In this document: piece after piece, positions 26,139-34,531 of the stretch | How the letters are laid out: each line of letters opens with the position of its first letter | How positions within the stretch are numbered: the stretch's first letter is position 1 | From: Flavobacteriales bacterium CG_4_9_14_3_um_filter_40_17 | GTDB taxonomy: Bacteria > Bacteroidota > Bacteroidia > Flavobacteriales > Flavobacteriaceae | Assembly (NCBI GenBank): GCA_002790195.1 | Contig: PFUR01000058.1 | Coordinates: forward strand, 1-64,000 | Length of the DNA: 64,000 bases | Direction of reading: 5' to 3' | The notes under the pieces: generated by a model | What the model was told of the DNA's origin: nothing | Seen by the model: only the letters and a program-made list of their open reading frames with translations | Database searches by the model: none | Translations under genes and position numbers: made by a program

Positions 26139-27551
26139 TTATTTCTTTAACCAATTGGCTGCAAATTCGCAGTCTTTATAGTCCGCTCCTATGCTGATGT
26201 AATTGTCTTTAATTTTCTCTTCAGTCCATTTTCCAATGGCATTGATTTGCTTCTCTCTAAGTGCTAATTCTTTGATTCGGCTGTAGTCTTTAACAAAATC
26301 AGCCACGTGTTCGTCATAGCGGTTGGTAACCATGATAGTTTTGTAGCTTTTTCTTTCAGTCCGAGGCTCTTCTTCCATAAAAGGCTCTGAAACTTCATTG
26401 TTTTTAAGATTGACAACGCGCTCATAGACGGTTGGGTCAAGCCGGGTGATTTCAAGACGTGTTTCCATATTCTGCGGATTATAAAGCTTTCCTCCGTTGG
26501 CTCTTGTCTCTTTTTCATCTGAATATAGCTTGGCCGCATCGGCAAAAGTAATTTCGTTTTTAACAATTTTGGCACGAATAGAATCTATCCTAACTTTGGC
26601 ATCTTCAATATCTTTTTTGGATACTTCAGGAATCAAGAGTATATGCCTCAACTCACGGTCTTGACCTCTAATTTTATCTAATTGGATAATATGCCAACCA
26701 AATTCTGTTTCAAAAGGTTCCGATATTTCTCCTTCCTGCAGTGTAAAAGCAGCATCCTTAAACTCCTTGGCAAAACCTGTTTTTTTGTTAATTATATACA
26801 AGCCTCCTTTTGAACGGGAACCCGGGTCTTGTGAATACAGAATAGCTTTTGAGGCAAAACTCGAACTGTTTTCAATCACATCTCGACGAATAGTATTCAA
26901 TCGATCGACAACGGCTTGGGTCTGTTTTGGATCAACCAAAGGTTTGATGACTATCTGCGAAATCTCTACTTCCGCACCAAAAACCGGGCGTTCGTTTTCC
27001 GGAATTCTGTTAAAAAATTGCCGAACCTCATCGGGTGTAACTTCTATGGGATCTATAATCTTGTTTTGCATTTCTTGGGAAAGCTTTTGTCCTCTGTCTA
27101 TCTCAAAAAGTTCTTGACGCAACTCTTCGATGGTGGTTTTTTGATAAAATTCAATTGCCTTTTTTTCGCTACCCAATTGTTCTATGATATTGGCTAATTG
27201 TTGTTCGACCATTCCATTGATATCGGCATCTTTGACATCGATGCTGTCTTGAATTGCTTGGTGAGCGTAGAGTTTGTCTTCGAGCAGTTTCCCCAAAAGT
27301 TGGCACCTGTTGACATCGGTGGCTATTATGCCTTGGTTTTTTAAATCGATCAACGCTTTGTCAATATCCGACTCGAGTATCACAAAACTACCGACAACGG
27401 CTGCAACTCCATCAATCTTTACCCTTCCATTTTGCGATTTTTCGATTTTCGCATCAGCTTTTACTTCCTCGATTACTTCATACTGTTGTGCGGTTGACAT
27501 TTGCCCGGCAAGCAAAACGATTAATAGTAAGAAGTTAATTTTTATTCTCAT
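26139..27551 (-). CDS. surA: SurA-type periplasmic peptidylprolyl isomerase/chaperone
   Basis: A 470-residue protein; ATG at 27551 gives a signal peptide ending near MSTAQQ and avoids a longer overlap with the upstream gene. Order: SurA N-terminal helical chaperone domain (about 45-160, with SFVILESDIDKALIDL), then two parvulin-type rotamase domains (about 170-270 and 275-375), recognised by KGGLYIINKKTGFAKEF and FGWHIIQLDK. It should escort outer-membrane barrels and other exported proteins. Its start overlaps the preceding lipoprotein gene by 17 bases, indicating translational coupling. Confidence 0.88.
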   Translation of the reverse strand: MRIKINFLLLIVLLAGQMSTAQQYEVIEEVKADAKIEKSQNGRVKIDGVAAVVGSFVILESDIDKALIDLKNQGIIATDVNRCQLLGKLLEDKLYAHQAIQDSIDVKDADINGMVEQQLANIIEQLGSEKKAIEFYQKTTIEELRQELFEIDRGQKLSQEMQNKIIDPIEVTPDEVRQFFNRIPENERPVFGAEVEISQIVIKPLVDPKQTQAVVDRLNTIRRDVIENSSSFASKAILYSQDPGSRSKGGLYIINKKTGFAKEFKDAAFTLQEGEISEPFETEFGWHIIQLDKIRGQDRELRHILLIPEVSKKDIEDAKVRIDSIRAKIVKNEITFADAAKLYSDEKETRANGGKLYNPQNMETRLEITRLDPTVYERVVNLKNNEVSEPFMEEEPRTERKSYKTIMVTNRYDEHVADFVKDYSRIKELALREKQINAIGKWTEEKIKDNYISIGADYKDCEFAANWLKK

Positions 27552-28401
27552 GGTTATAAATTTCAAATTGTTTGTTCTTGATAGCATCTCTGGTTATATC
27601 TGTTTCCAATTTTTTATTGAGTTCGGAAATTCGTTTGTTCAGGACAATCTGCCTGATGGTTTCTCTGATGAAACTCAAGGGGGAAGCATCGTTGCGAATG
27701 CGTTTATCTTTAACAAAAATCAAATATACACTTAAAGAATCTTCAAGTTGTGAAAATTGTGATTTTTTTAGAATTTGATCTTTGTTTTCGACAGTTACAG
27801 GCGTTATCACATTGATGACATCAACTGCCTTTACCCAAATCGAATCATTAAAATTGTATTTGATAAACTGAATAGATAGTGAATCCAATAGTTTGGAATC
27901 ATTCTTGTCGTATCTTCGGAATTTCTCAGTCAAAGGCTTGAGTGCAGAGTGGCTTTTGGGTAATTGAATGAAGCGGATTTGAAGGATTTCTTCATTCAGC
28001 CGAAAATTATTGATGTTTTTCTGGTAGAAAGAATCCAACGTATTTTCTGAGACGACCGTATCCAATGACTGGCTGATGACTGCCTCTTTATATGCTTTGG
28101 TGTACAAATCTTGCCGGTATTGGTTGATGAGATTGTCTAACTCCTGTTGTTTTTCTGTACTTAAATTAATCATGGCAAGATCTATCAACAACTTTTCGGT
28201 AGCCCAAAGATTGATGTAGGTTTGCGCCAACTGGGCACTGTCCTCTTTTTTGGTGTCAATGGGAATCAAATTTTTTAAATACGTTGCAGGCAAATACTCA
28301 TCGTTGACCCGGGCAACAGCATCAAGCGGCTGCTCTTTTTTAAAGTATTGGCAACCAACAGTAAAAATTAAAACCAGAATAAATATATACGCCTTTTTCA
28401 A
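27535..28401 (-). CDS. SurA-like lipoprotein lacking a recognisable parvulin domain
   Basis: A 288-residue protein with a lipoprotein signal (MKKAYIFILVLIFTVGC, C17). The N-terminal part resembles the chaperone domain of SurA/PpiD proteins: VARVNDEYLPATYLKNLIP, then helices around INLWATEKLLIDLAM. The region where a rotamase domain would be lacks the conserved FG-x-H and GG motifs, so no isomerase activity is expected. It lies between two true PPIases with 2-base and overlapping junctions and is therefore likely a dedicated holdase partner; that role is inferred. Confidence 0.72.
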   Translation of the reverse strand: MKKAYIFILVLIFTVGCQYFKKEQPLDAVARVNDEYLPATYLKNLIPIDTKKEDSAQLAQTYINLWATEKLLIDLAMINLSTEKQQELDNLINQYRQDLYTKAYKEAVISQSLDTVVSENTLDSFYQKNINNFRLNEEILQIRFIQLPKSHSALKPLTEKFRRYDKNDSKLLDSLSIQFIKYNFNDSIWVKAVDVINVITPVTVENKDQILKKSQFSQLEDSLSVYLIFVKDKRIRNDASPLSFIRETIRQIVLNKRISELNKKLETDITRDAIKNKQFEIYNHENKN

Positions 28402-28403
28402 TG

Positions 28404-30311
28404 CTATTTTGTTATTGCTTCTATTGCCTGAACGGCTTTGGGATGTACTTCAACTTCATATTTTACGAAAAGTGCTTTCAACCATTTTTTCTCTACAAAT
28501 TCTTGATAATCATTGAATACGGTCGAATCGGATGGGTTGAATTCCATTTTCACCGCAGGGATTTCAACAAATTTTACCAGCGCGTAGTTCGAACTTTCGG
28601 TGGGGATAATTTCGCCTTCACTAAACTTTGACGCAATCTGTCCGGAATATTTAACTTTACTTCTTAATTCATCTTCTGAAACAGTGGCAAAATTAACCTT
28701 TTTAAACAACTTTTTCGATTCTTCGAGATTGGATAACCCTGATATATCTGAATTTTGATAATATTTTAACACTTTTTCCAAGACACTTTTTTTACTACTC
28801 TCGGCAACCCAATATCCATATACTTTTTTGGGCAAATATTTTGATTGGTATTTCTCATAAAATTGCTTCATGCCGATGGTATCCTTTTGCGATTTTTTCC
28901 ATACTTCATTATCCATGATATTGTAAACCAGCAAGCCATCATGGTATTTCTGAACAATGTCTCTGAATTCGGTATTATATTGCTCCAAATGGGTTTCGTG
29001 GTATCGCTCGAGTTGAATTTTTAAGTAGTCGGTAAATAATTTATCGAAAGCTAAGTTGTTGGGTTTTTTTAAACTCTCAAAAAAATCTTTGGCAAAATAA
29101 CTTTTGTCTGCTATTTGAAAAAGGATTTTTTCTTTCAATACTGCATCGGGTTGTATTTGCTCGTTTAACAAATGATTCACTGCAGCCTGTATGACTGTTT
29201 TGTTTTTTTCGTAAATCTTGGTTTTATAGTTTGTTTTAAGCCAATCCAAACGGGCATTTTCTATCAATTCGGAGCGATCATCCCGTCTAACATTCGTTTC
29301 CAACATGGATTTTTGATCTTCAAACGAAGCAATGGGTTCTCGGTGTATCAATTGAACAATGTGCCAGCCAAACTGCGTCTGAAAAGGTTTTGAATATTTC
29401 CCTTCTTTGAGCGCAAAAGCTTCCTCTTCAAACACTTTGGTCTGCAATGTCCCAATGCCAAAAGGTCTCAAAACACCTCCCGACGAAGTAGTCGATTTAT
29501 CTTCGGAATACTCTTTAGCTAACGAATCAAACGCTACACCTGCCTGAAGTTGTCCGTATATTTTTTGGATTAAATCGGATTTTACTTTGTAAAGCGAATC
29601 GTTTTCAGCGGGAACTAACTGTATGTGTTTGACCGTCACCTTTCCATTCGCAGGCCGCCTGTCGGTGACTTGAAGCAAATGATACCCGTATCGAGAGCGA
29701 AAAGGTCTTGAAACTTCGCCGACCTTGGTTTTGTAAGCCATTGACTCAAAAGGATAAACCATTTGAAAAACCGTAAAAAAACCTAAGTCTATCTGGCTTT
29801 CCGCTATTTGTGGCTCACTGTATTCCATTGCTATGTTGTCAAAATCAGCTCCATTTTGCAGTTTTGTATAGGCTTGCATCAGCCGGTTGTATGCTTTCAA
29901 TGTGTCTTGCGGACTCGCGTCAACGGGCAATGCAATCAAGATATTTTTTGCACGAATCTCTTCATTAGATCGAATGTAGGCTTCTTCCACCAAACGATTT
30001 TCCATTTCCGGGTTTTTAGTGAACGAAGAAATCAGCTGTTTCCGGTAACCTTCATATTCGTTTTTGAAAGCTTGCAATGTGTCATAACCCAAGGCTTTTG
30101 CCTCGAGAATCTTCAGTTTATAATTGACAAATAAATCCAAATATTCTTGAACGGAATAGGCTTGGCCTTCTTCCATGTTACTAAGAAACAAGCTTTTAAA
30201 CTCGTCCAACAAAATCGGCTCTCCTTGGATGGTAAACAAAATATCTTTTTGTTGTGCATTTGCTTGGATGACAATAGAAATCAATAAAAATATTTGAAAA
30301 ACTTTTTTCAT
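28404..30311 (-). CDS. Exported peptidylprolyl isomerase with two parvulin domains
   Basis: A 635-residue protein with a signal peptide (MKKVFQIFLLISIVIQANAQ). A short SurA/PpiD-type N-terminal region is followed by two parvulin domains, about 120-225 (IDLGFFTVFQMVYPFESMAY, RYGYHLLQVTD) and 230-330 (GGVLRPFGIGTL, FGWHIVQLIH). The remaining 300 residues are helical and unassigned. It is predicted to fold or escort secreted and outer-membrane proteins. It is the first gene of the operon that continues into the SurA-like lipoprotein, surA and MoxR. Confidence 0.87.
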   Translation of the reverse strand: MKKVFQIFLLISIVIQANAQQKDILFTIQGEPILLDEFKSLFLSNMEEGQAYSVQEYLDLFVNYKLKILEAKALGYDTLQAFKNEYEGYRKQLISSFTKNPEMENRLVEEAYIRSNEEIRAKNILIALPVDASPQDTLKAYNRLMQAYTKLQNGADFDNIAMEYSEPQIAESQIDLGFFTVFQMVYPFESMAYKTKVGEVSRPFRSRYGYHLLQVTDRRPANGKVTVKHIQLVPAENDSLYKVKSDLIQKIYGQLQAGVAFDSLAKEYSEDKSTTSSGGVLRPFGIGTLQTKVFEEEAFALKEGKYSKPFQTQFGWHIVQLIHREPIASFEDQKSMLETNVRRDDRSELIENARLDWLKTNYKTKIYEKNKTVIQAAVNHLLNEQIQPDAVLKEKILFQIADKSYFAKDFFESLKKPNNLAFDKLFTDYLKIQLERYHETHLEQYNTEFRDIVQKYHDGLLVYNIMDNEVWKKSQKDTIGMKQFYEKYQSKYLPKKVYGYWVAESSKKSVLEKVLKYYQNSDISGLSNLEESKKLFKKVNFATVSEDELRSKVKYSGQIASKFSEGEIIPTESSNYALVKFVEIPAVKMEFNPSDSTVFNDYQEFVEKKWLKALFVKYEVEVHPKAVQAIEAITK

Positions 30312-30397
30312 GGTTTTGATAAAATTAAAACTAATAAACGAAAGAATAGCTGGGTTATTTTAAACTTAATAATTTAACAAATTAGGTAAAATGATTG

Positions 30398-30432
30398 CAA
30401 ATTTACCCCAATCCTATTTTTTTTTTACCAAC
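30398..30432 (-). promoter_or_regulatory. Candidate promoter of the PPIase/surA/MoxR operon
   Basis: On the minus strand TAAATTTG (30398-30405) is an exact TAnnTTTG, with TTG (30430-30432) 24 bases upstream, one base beyond the usual spacing. It lies 86 bases before the ATG at 30311, in the divergent region shared with the T9SS-cargo gene. Confidence 0.4.
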
Positions 30433-30495
30433 TAACCTTTTTTTTTTAATTTAGCTTTTAATAAAAATCATTGTTTCATTTTAAAAAATCCAATT

Positions 30496-31413
30496 ATGAA
30501 AAAAATTTATTTTTTTATTGCTTTAATGCTCTCCCTCTCCTCTTATTCGCAAAGCGTTGGAATACTTGGGGACGGTGTTCCCGGACACGGTTTTGCTGAT
30601 GCCGATTTAAACCTCAACCCCGTAGGAGATGGTGTCAATTTTGTCTTAATGAATGTGACACTAACCACCGCAGCAAACGGCTTAAAATTCAGGCAGGACG
30701 ATGCTTGGACAACCAATTGGGCAAACACACAATTCCCCAATGGAAGAGGTTTTCTGAGTGGGGTAAATATACCTACAACCGCAGGGACGTATGATATTTA
30801 TTTCCATATCGACACGTTCAATGGTGGCAACAGCACTTACAGCTTCCAACCTGCGGGAACAATGCCTTCGGTAGGGATTTTAGGTGATGCGGTTGTCGGG
30901 CATTCCTTTGCCGGGCCAGACTTGGTTATGACAACCACAGACGGTATCAATTACACTTTGGATGCTGTTGATTTAATAAGCGGTGGAATGAAATTCAGAC
31001 AAGACGGCAACTGGAACATCAATTGGGGAGGTTCGTCCTTTCCTAATGGAACAGGAGAAATAGATAGTGCAAACAACATCCCTGTCACAACAGCTGGTAC
31101 TTCCGGAAAATTTGATATCACTTTCAACAGGAACACAAATGAGTTTACTTTTACAGAGTCAACACTTTCTCTTGGTGATTTCACCAACGCCGGCATTCAA
31201 GCCCAATTCATAGGCAGCAACTTGGTGGTAAAAGGGCTGAACGAAGAGGCAACAATTTCGGGCTATGATTTACTCGGGCGAAAGTTGTTTAGTTTCAAAA
31301 GGGATATGAAAAGTAATTTTCAAGAAAACTTACCTTTGCCGAAGAATCAAATCGGGCTTGTCAGGATAGAAAGCTCTTCTTTCCAAAAGACACTCAAAGT
31401 GGTTCCGCAATAA
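30496..31413 (+). CDS. SusE/SusF-like repeat protein with T9SS C-terminal sorting domain
   Basis: A 305-residue protein with a signal peptide (cleavage near SSYSQ). Two homologous repeats, about residues 21-118 and 125-222, share VGILGD-hydrophobic-GH, LKFRQD/MKFRQD, W-x-x-NW and FPNG motifs, the pattern of SusE/SusF carbohydrate-binding beta-sandwiches. The last 80 residues look like a type A T9SS sorting domain (ISGYDLLGRKLFSF ... KTLKVV). It is therefore a likely secreted or cell-surface glycan-binding protein; the ligand is unknown and no susC/susD genes accompany it. Confidence 0.75.
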   Translation: MKKIYFFIALMLSLSSYSQSVGILGDGVPGHGFADADLNLNPVGDGVNFVLMNVTLTTAANGLKFRQDDAWTTNWANTQFPNGRGFLSGVNIPTTAGTYDIYFHIDTFNGGNSTYSFQPAGTMPSVGILGDAVVGHSFAGPDLVMTTTDGINYTLDAVDLISGGMKFRQDGNWNINWGGSSFPNGTGEIDSANNIPVTTAGTSGKFDITFNRNTNEFTFTESTLSLGDFTNAGIQAQFIGSNLVVKGLNEEATISGYDLLGRKLFSFKRDMKSNFQENLPLPKNQIGLVRIESSSFQKTLKVVPQ

Positions 31414-31417
31414 TGTG

Positions 31418-31663
31418 ATGCAAACAGAAACGATAAAACTCATTTGGGATTTCAAAGGCGAGGACGCGGCTAAAATCGCCGAGCATCACGCCATTCATCT
31501 CAAAGAATTTGCGGAAAAAGAAAATTTAACACTTCAAATAGCCGGAAGCAAAACGATAGATTCGCTTTCGGCTATTGCGTTTTTAGCAGTCACCCGCGAA
31601 GAAATGCCACACGTACGTGATTTACTCAAACCCCATCGCGGCGAGTTGTTTATGGACAATTAG
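31418..31663 (+). CDS. Small conserved protein of unknown function
   Basis: An 81-residue cytoplasmic protein. ATG 31418 is preferred to the adjacent GTG at 31415; both lie within 5 bases of the upstream stop. The sequence (IKLIWDFKGEDAAKIAEHHAIHL ... LLKPHRGEL) is of a type I have seen conserved in Flavobacteriia. I recognise no domain or activity. It follows the T9SS cargo gene immediately and ends before a strong bidirectional terminator, so the two may be co-transcribed without being functionally linked. Confidence 0.65.
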   Translation: MQTETIKLIWDFKGEDAAKIAEHHAIHLKEFAEKENLTLQIAGSKTIDSLSAIAFLAVTREEMPHVRDLLKPHRGELFMDN

Positions 31664-31675
31664 TTATTTGCTGAT

Positions 31676-31714
31676 AAAAAATGCTCCCGTCAAAAACCGA
31701 CGGAAGCATTTTTT
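31676..31714. terminator. Bidirectional intrinsic terminator between convergent genes
   Basis: AAAAATGCT-C-CCGTC (31676-31691) pairs with GACGG-A-AGCATTTTT (31699-31713) around a 7-base loop, with one mismatch. T-runs result on either strand. It serves the small plus-strand gene ending at 31663 and trxB ending at 31736. Confidence 0.85.
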
Positions 31715-31735
31715 ATGCAAATAGCCCACTCCTTG

Positions 31736-32701
31736 TTAAGCGACTTCTGACACTTTCACTACGGATTGCAAATAGCGTTCGGCATCCAACGCTGCCATAC
31801 ATCCGGTGCCGGCAGCTGTGACCGCTTGTCGGTATTCTTTATCTTGAACGTCGCCGGCTGCAAAAACACCAGGTTTGTTGGTGCGAGTCGTTTTCCCGAT
31901 AGTTTTCAGATAACCGGTTTCGTCCATATCCAATTGCCCTTTGAATATATCGGTATTGGGTTTGTGGCCAATAGCGATGAAAAGCCCGGTGATGCTTATT
32001 TCTTCTTTCACTCCGGTTTGGTTGTTCAGAATACGAAGTCCTTCGACAACACTATCTCCCAAAACTTCATCCACTTGAGAATTGAATTTGACAATCAAAT
32101 TGTGCGTATTCATCACCCGGTGTTGCATCGCTTTGGAAGCTTTTAAAAAGTCTTTTCTGACAAGCATGGTGACGGTTTTGCAAATTTTAGCTAGGTAAGT
32201 AGCTTCTTCTCCGGCTGTGTCTCCTCCGCCTACGATGGCTACATCCTGCCCTTTATAAAAGAATCCGTCACAAACAGCACAAGCTGAAACCCCACCACCC
32301 CGCAATCTTTGTTCACTTGGCAAGTTGAGATATTTGGCCGTTGCACCCGTGGTAATGATAACACTCTCAGCTTCGATTGTTTTGTTTCCGTCGATGGTGA
32401 CCTGGTGAATACCGCCTTCTTCACTGCTGAATTTGACCGCTGTCGCCATTCCGATTCGGACATCGGTACCAAAACGCTCGGCTTGTTTTTGGAAGTCAAC
32501 CATCATGGCCGGCCCGTCGATACCTTCAGGATAACCCGGGAAATTATCAACTTCCGTTGTCGTGGTAAGTTGCCCGCCCGGCTCCATTCCCGTGTACATA
32601 ACAGGTTTTAAATCAGCTCTTGCCGCGTATATAGCGGCTGTATATCCGGCAGGCCCGGAGCCTAAAATGAGGCATTTAACTCGTTCGATGGATGATGACA
32701 T
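31736..32701 (-). CDS. trxB: Thioredoxin-disulfide reductase
   Basis: A 321-residue flavoprotein that transfers electrons from NADPH to thioredoxin. The FAD site is LILGSGPAGYTAAIYAARA (11-29), the redox pair is C141/C144 in CAVCDG (most relatives have CATC), the NADPH site is VAIVGGGDTAGEEA, and the C-terminal FAD motif is GVFAAGDVQDKEYRQAVTAAG. The length is typical of low-molecular-weight TrxB. It is transcribed alone, with a perfect -7 box upstream and a shared terminator downstream. Confidence 0.95.
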   Translation of the reverse strand: MSSSIERVKCLILGSGPAGYTAAIYAARADLKPVMYTGMEPGGQLTTTTEVDNFPGYPEGIDGPAMMVDFQKQAERFGTDVRIGMATAVKFSSEEGGIHQVTIDGNKTIEAESVIITTGATAKYLNLPSEQRLRGGGVSACAVCDGFFYKGQDVAIVGGGDTAGEEATYLAKICKTVTMLVRKDFLKASKAMQHRVMNTHNLIVKFNSQVDEVLGDSVVEGLRILNNQTGVKEEISITGLFIAIGHKPNTDIFKGQLDMDETGYLKTIGKTTRTNKPGVFAAGDVQDKEYRQAVTAAGTGCMAALDAERYLQSVVKVSEVA

Positions 32702-32723
32702 TTTGTTTTAATTTAATGGGTTT

Positions 32724-32731
32724 CAAAGATA
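32724..32731 (-). promoter_or_regulatory. Perfect -7 box TATCTTTG for trxB
   Basis: The minus strand reads TATCTTTG, an exact TAnnTTTG, 22 bases before the trxB ATG at 32701. No TTG lies at the normal -33 distance. Confidence 0.45.
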
Positions 32732-32906
32732 AAATTTTTAAATCACATAAATCCTTAAAATTTGATTTGTTCTGTCGAAACTTGCATTTACACATTTGAT
32801 TTATCACAATGCATTGAGGGTTCTATTTAACAAATAATTGTGCTGTTTAAAACTCAAATTTAATATTTTTATCAAAATTTGTGTTAACAATCTCAACCGG
32901 CTGAAT

Positions 32907-34034
32907 ATGTATTCTTCTAAAACTTTTTCGATTCTGATTTATTTTATGGTTTTCTCGATTTCGAGTTCTTGCCAATCAAAACTTGCCCAATCTTTTGAAA
33001 GTGAAAAACTTGCTTACACACTCGAACCCGTCATCACCAATATGGAAATCCCGTGGGGGATGGCGTTTCTTCCGGACGGAAGCATATTGGCTACTGAAAA
33101 GAAAGGCGAGCTGATACACTTCAAAAACGGCAAAAAGATATTCGTAAAAAATGTCCCAAAAGTTTACGCAAAAGGCCAAGGCGGTTTGTTAGATATTGAA
33201 TTACACCCAAACTACAACAAAAACGGTTGGATTTATATAGGCTATGCATCCTCTGAAGGACAAGGTGAAGGTGGCAACACAGCCATCATTCGTGCAAAAC
33301 TCAAGGATGACGCACTGATCGATATCCAAAAACTTTACAAAGCTGAGCCCAACACAACCAAAGGACAGCATTTTGGTTCGAGAATAGAATTTGACAATGC
33401 CGGATATCTCTATTTCTCGATTGGTGAACGCGGAAATCATCAGCAAAACCCACAAGACCTCACCCGTGACGGCGGCAAAATTTACAGGCTTTATGACGAC
33501 GGGCGCGTTCCCGAAGACAATCCGTTCGTAGGCGTTGCTAATGCCAAAACCGCCATTTATTCTTATGGGCACCGCAACCCGCAAGGCATTCTCAAACATT
33601 ACAAAACCGGGAAAATATGGGTACACGAGCACGGCCCGATGGGCGGTGATGAAATTAACATCATCCAAAATGGGAAAAACTACGGTTGGCCACTTGTCAC
33701 CTATGGAATTGACTATGATGGTAAAAAAATTTCCGATAAAACTTCTGCACCCGGTATTGTTGAACCCATCCACTATTGGTTGCCTTCCATCGCACCCAGC
33801 GGGATGACCTTTGTCACCTCCGACAAATACCCGGAGTGGAAAGGAAACCTGTTGGTTGGCTCATTAAAATTTCAGTATTTAGAACGATTGACTATGGAAG
33901 GCGAAAAAGTCACCGACCGTGAAAATTTGATAGTAGGTGTCGGCAGACTGCGCAGTGTACGCCAAGCTCCGGATGGCTATTTGTACGTAGGTGTCGAAGG
34001 CAAAGGGATTTTTAAGATTGTCCCCAAAAGATAG
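32907..34034 (+). CDS. PQQ-dependent aldose sugar dehydrogenase (YliI-type), lipoprotein
   Basis: A 375-residue protein; ATG 32907 (rather than TTG 32838) gives a lipoprotein signal with the cysteine in SSSCQS. The mature part is a six-bladed propeller of the soluble glucose dehydrogenase/YliI family: PWGMAFLPDGSILATEK, GQGGLLDIELHPNY, YSYGHRNPQGI and VHEHGPMGGDEINI are family landmarks that include PQQ and calcium ligands. It oxidises aldose sugars in the periplasm if PQQ is available; no PQQ synthesis genes are in this window. Confidence 0.87.
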   Translation: MYSSKTFSILIYFMVFSISSSCQSKLAQSFESEKLAYTLEPVITNMEIPWGMAFLPDGSILATEKKGELIHFKNGKKIFVKNVPKVYAKGQGGLLDIELHPNYNKNGWIYIGYASSEGQGEGGNTAIIRAKLKDDALIDIQKLYKAEPNTTKGQHFGSRIEFDNAGYLYFSIGERGNHQQNPQDLTRDGGKIYRLYDDGRVPEDNPFVGVANAKTAIYSYGHRNPQGILKHYKTGKIWVHEHGPMGGDEINIIQNGKNYGWPLVTYGIDYDGKKISDKTSAPGIVEPIHYWLPSIAPSGMTFVTSDKYPEWKGNLLVGSLKFQYLERLTMEGEKVTDRENLIVGVGRLRSVRQAPDGYLYVGVEGKGIFKIVPKR

Positions 34035-34531
34035 ACGTCAATCTAACTAAATCTATGCTCGATTAATCCTAAATACTTCATTTTGTCTGATTTTAGAATA
34101 GGTTTTTGTGTCAAAAACCAGCATTTAGGATTCTAAAACCAATTCTTGTCTTACTGTTTTCTAAATCATTGAAACCACAGCACCCGTTTCGATTTATATC
34201 GAGTTAACCGTTTTTACATTCCTTTATAAAAATCTTAATTATATTACCTTGAATTATCGTTTACCCTAATTTTTCGGCCATTTACGATTGAATTTAGGTT
34301 TCACTGTTTGCGAAGCACTTTCGGTTTGTTAAGTTGGAAAAAACAAAAACCTGTATTGCCAGCAATCCTGTGTATAAACCAATTTCTTTCCTATTTTGGA
34401 CTAGTACAATCAATTTAGTTACTCATACCAATTGTTGTGATTTATTAAAAAAATAAAGGCTATTCAACGAAGCTCCTCCACGTCAATAAACCAGCTAAAT
34501 TGATCCTACTTTTTTCATCCATCCCATAAAA
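34035..34531. other. 497-base intergenic stretch with nested inverted repeats
   Basis: No gene is recognisable here, and both flanking genes read rightwards. The notable content is a set of inverted repeats at 34065-34138 (listed separately). The rest is AT-rich sequence without a good TAnnTTTG box or other feature that I can support. Confidence 0.6.
34065..34138. repeat. Nested and overlapping inverted repeats
   Basis: Three pairs of perfect arms lie within 74 bases: GGTTTTTG/CAAAAACC (34101-34108, 34112-34119), TTTTAGAAT/ATTCTAAAA (34091-34099, 34130-34138), and AATCCTAAAT/ATTTAGGATT (34065-34074, 34123-34132). The last two are alternatives because their right arms overlap. No T-run follows the innermost hairpin. 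Confidence 0.5.

Noticed and set aside
33201-33773. 190-codon minus-strand frame inside the sugar dehydrogenase gene
   Set aside because: Antisense to a conserved propeller; no start context or domain.
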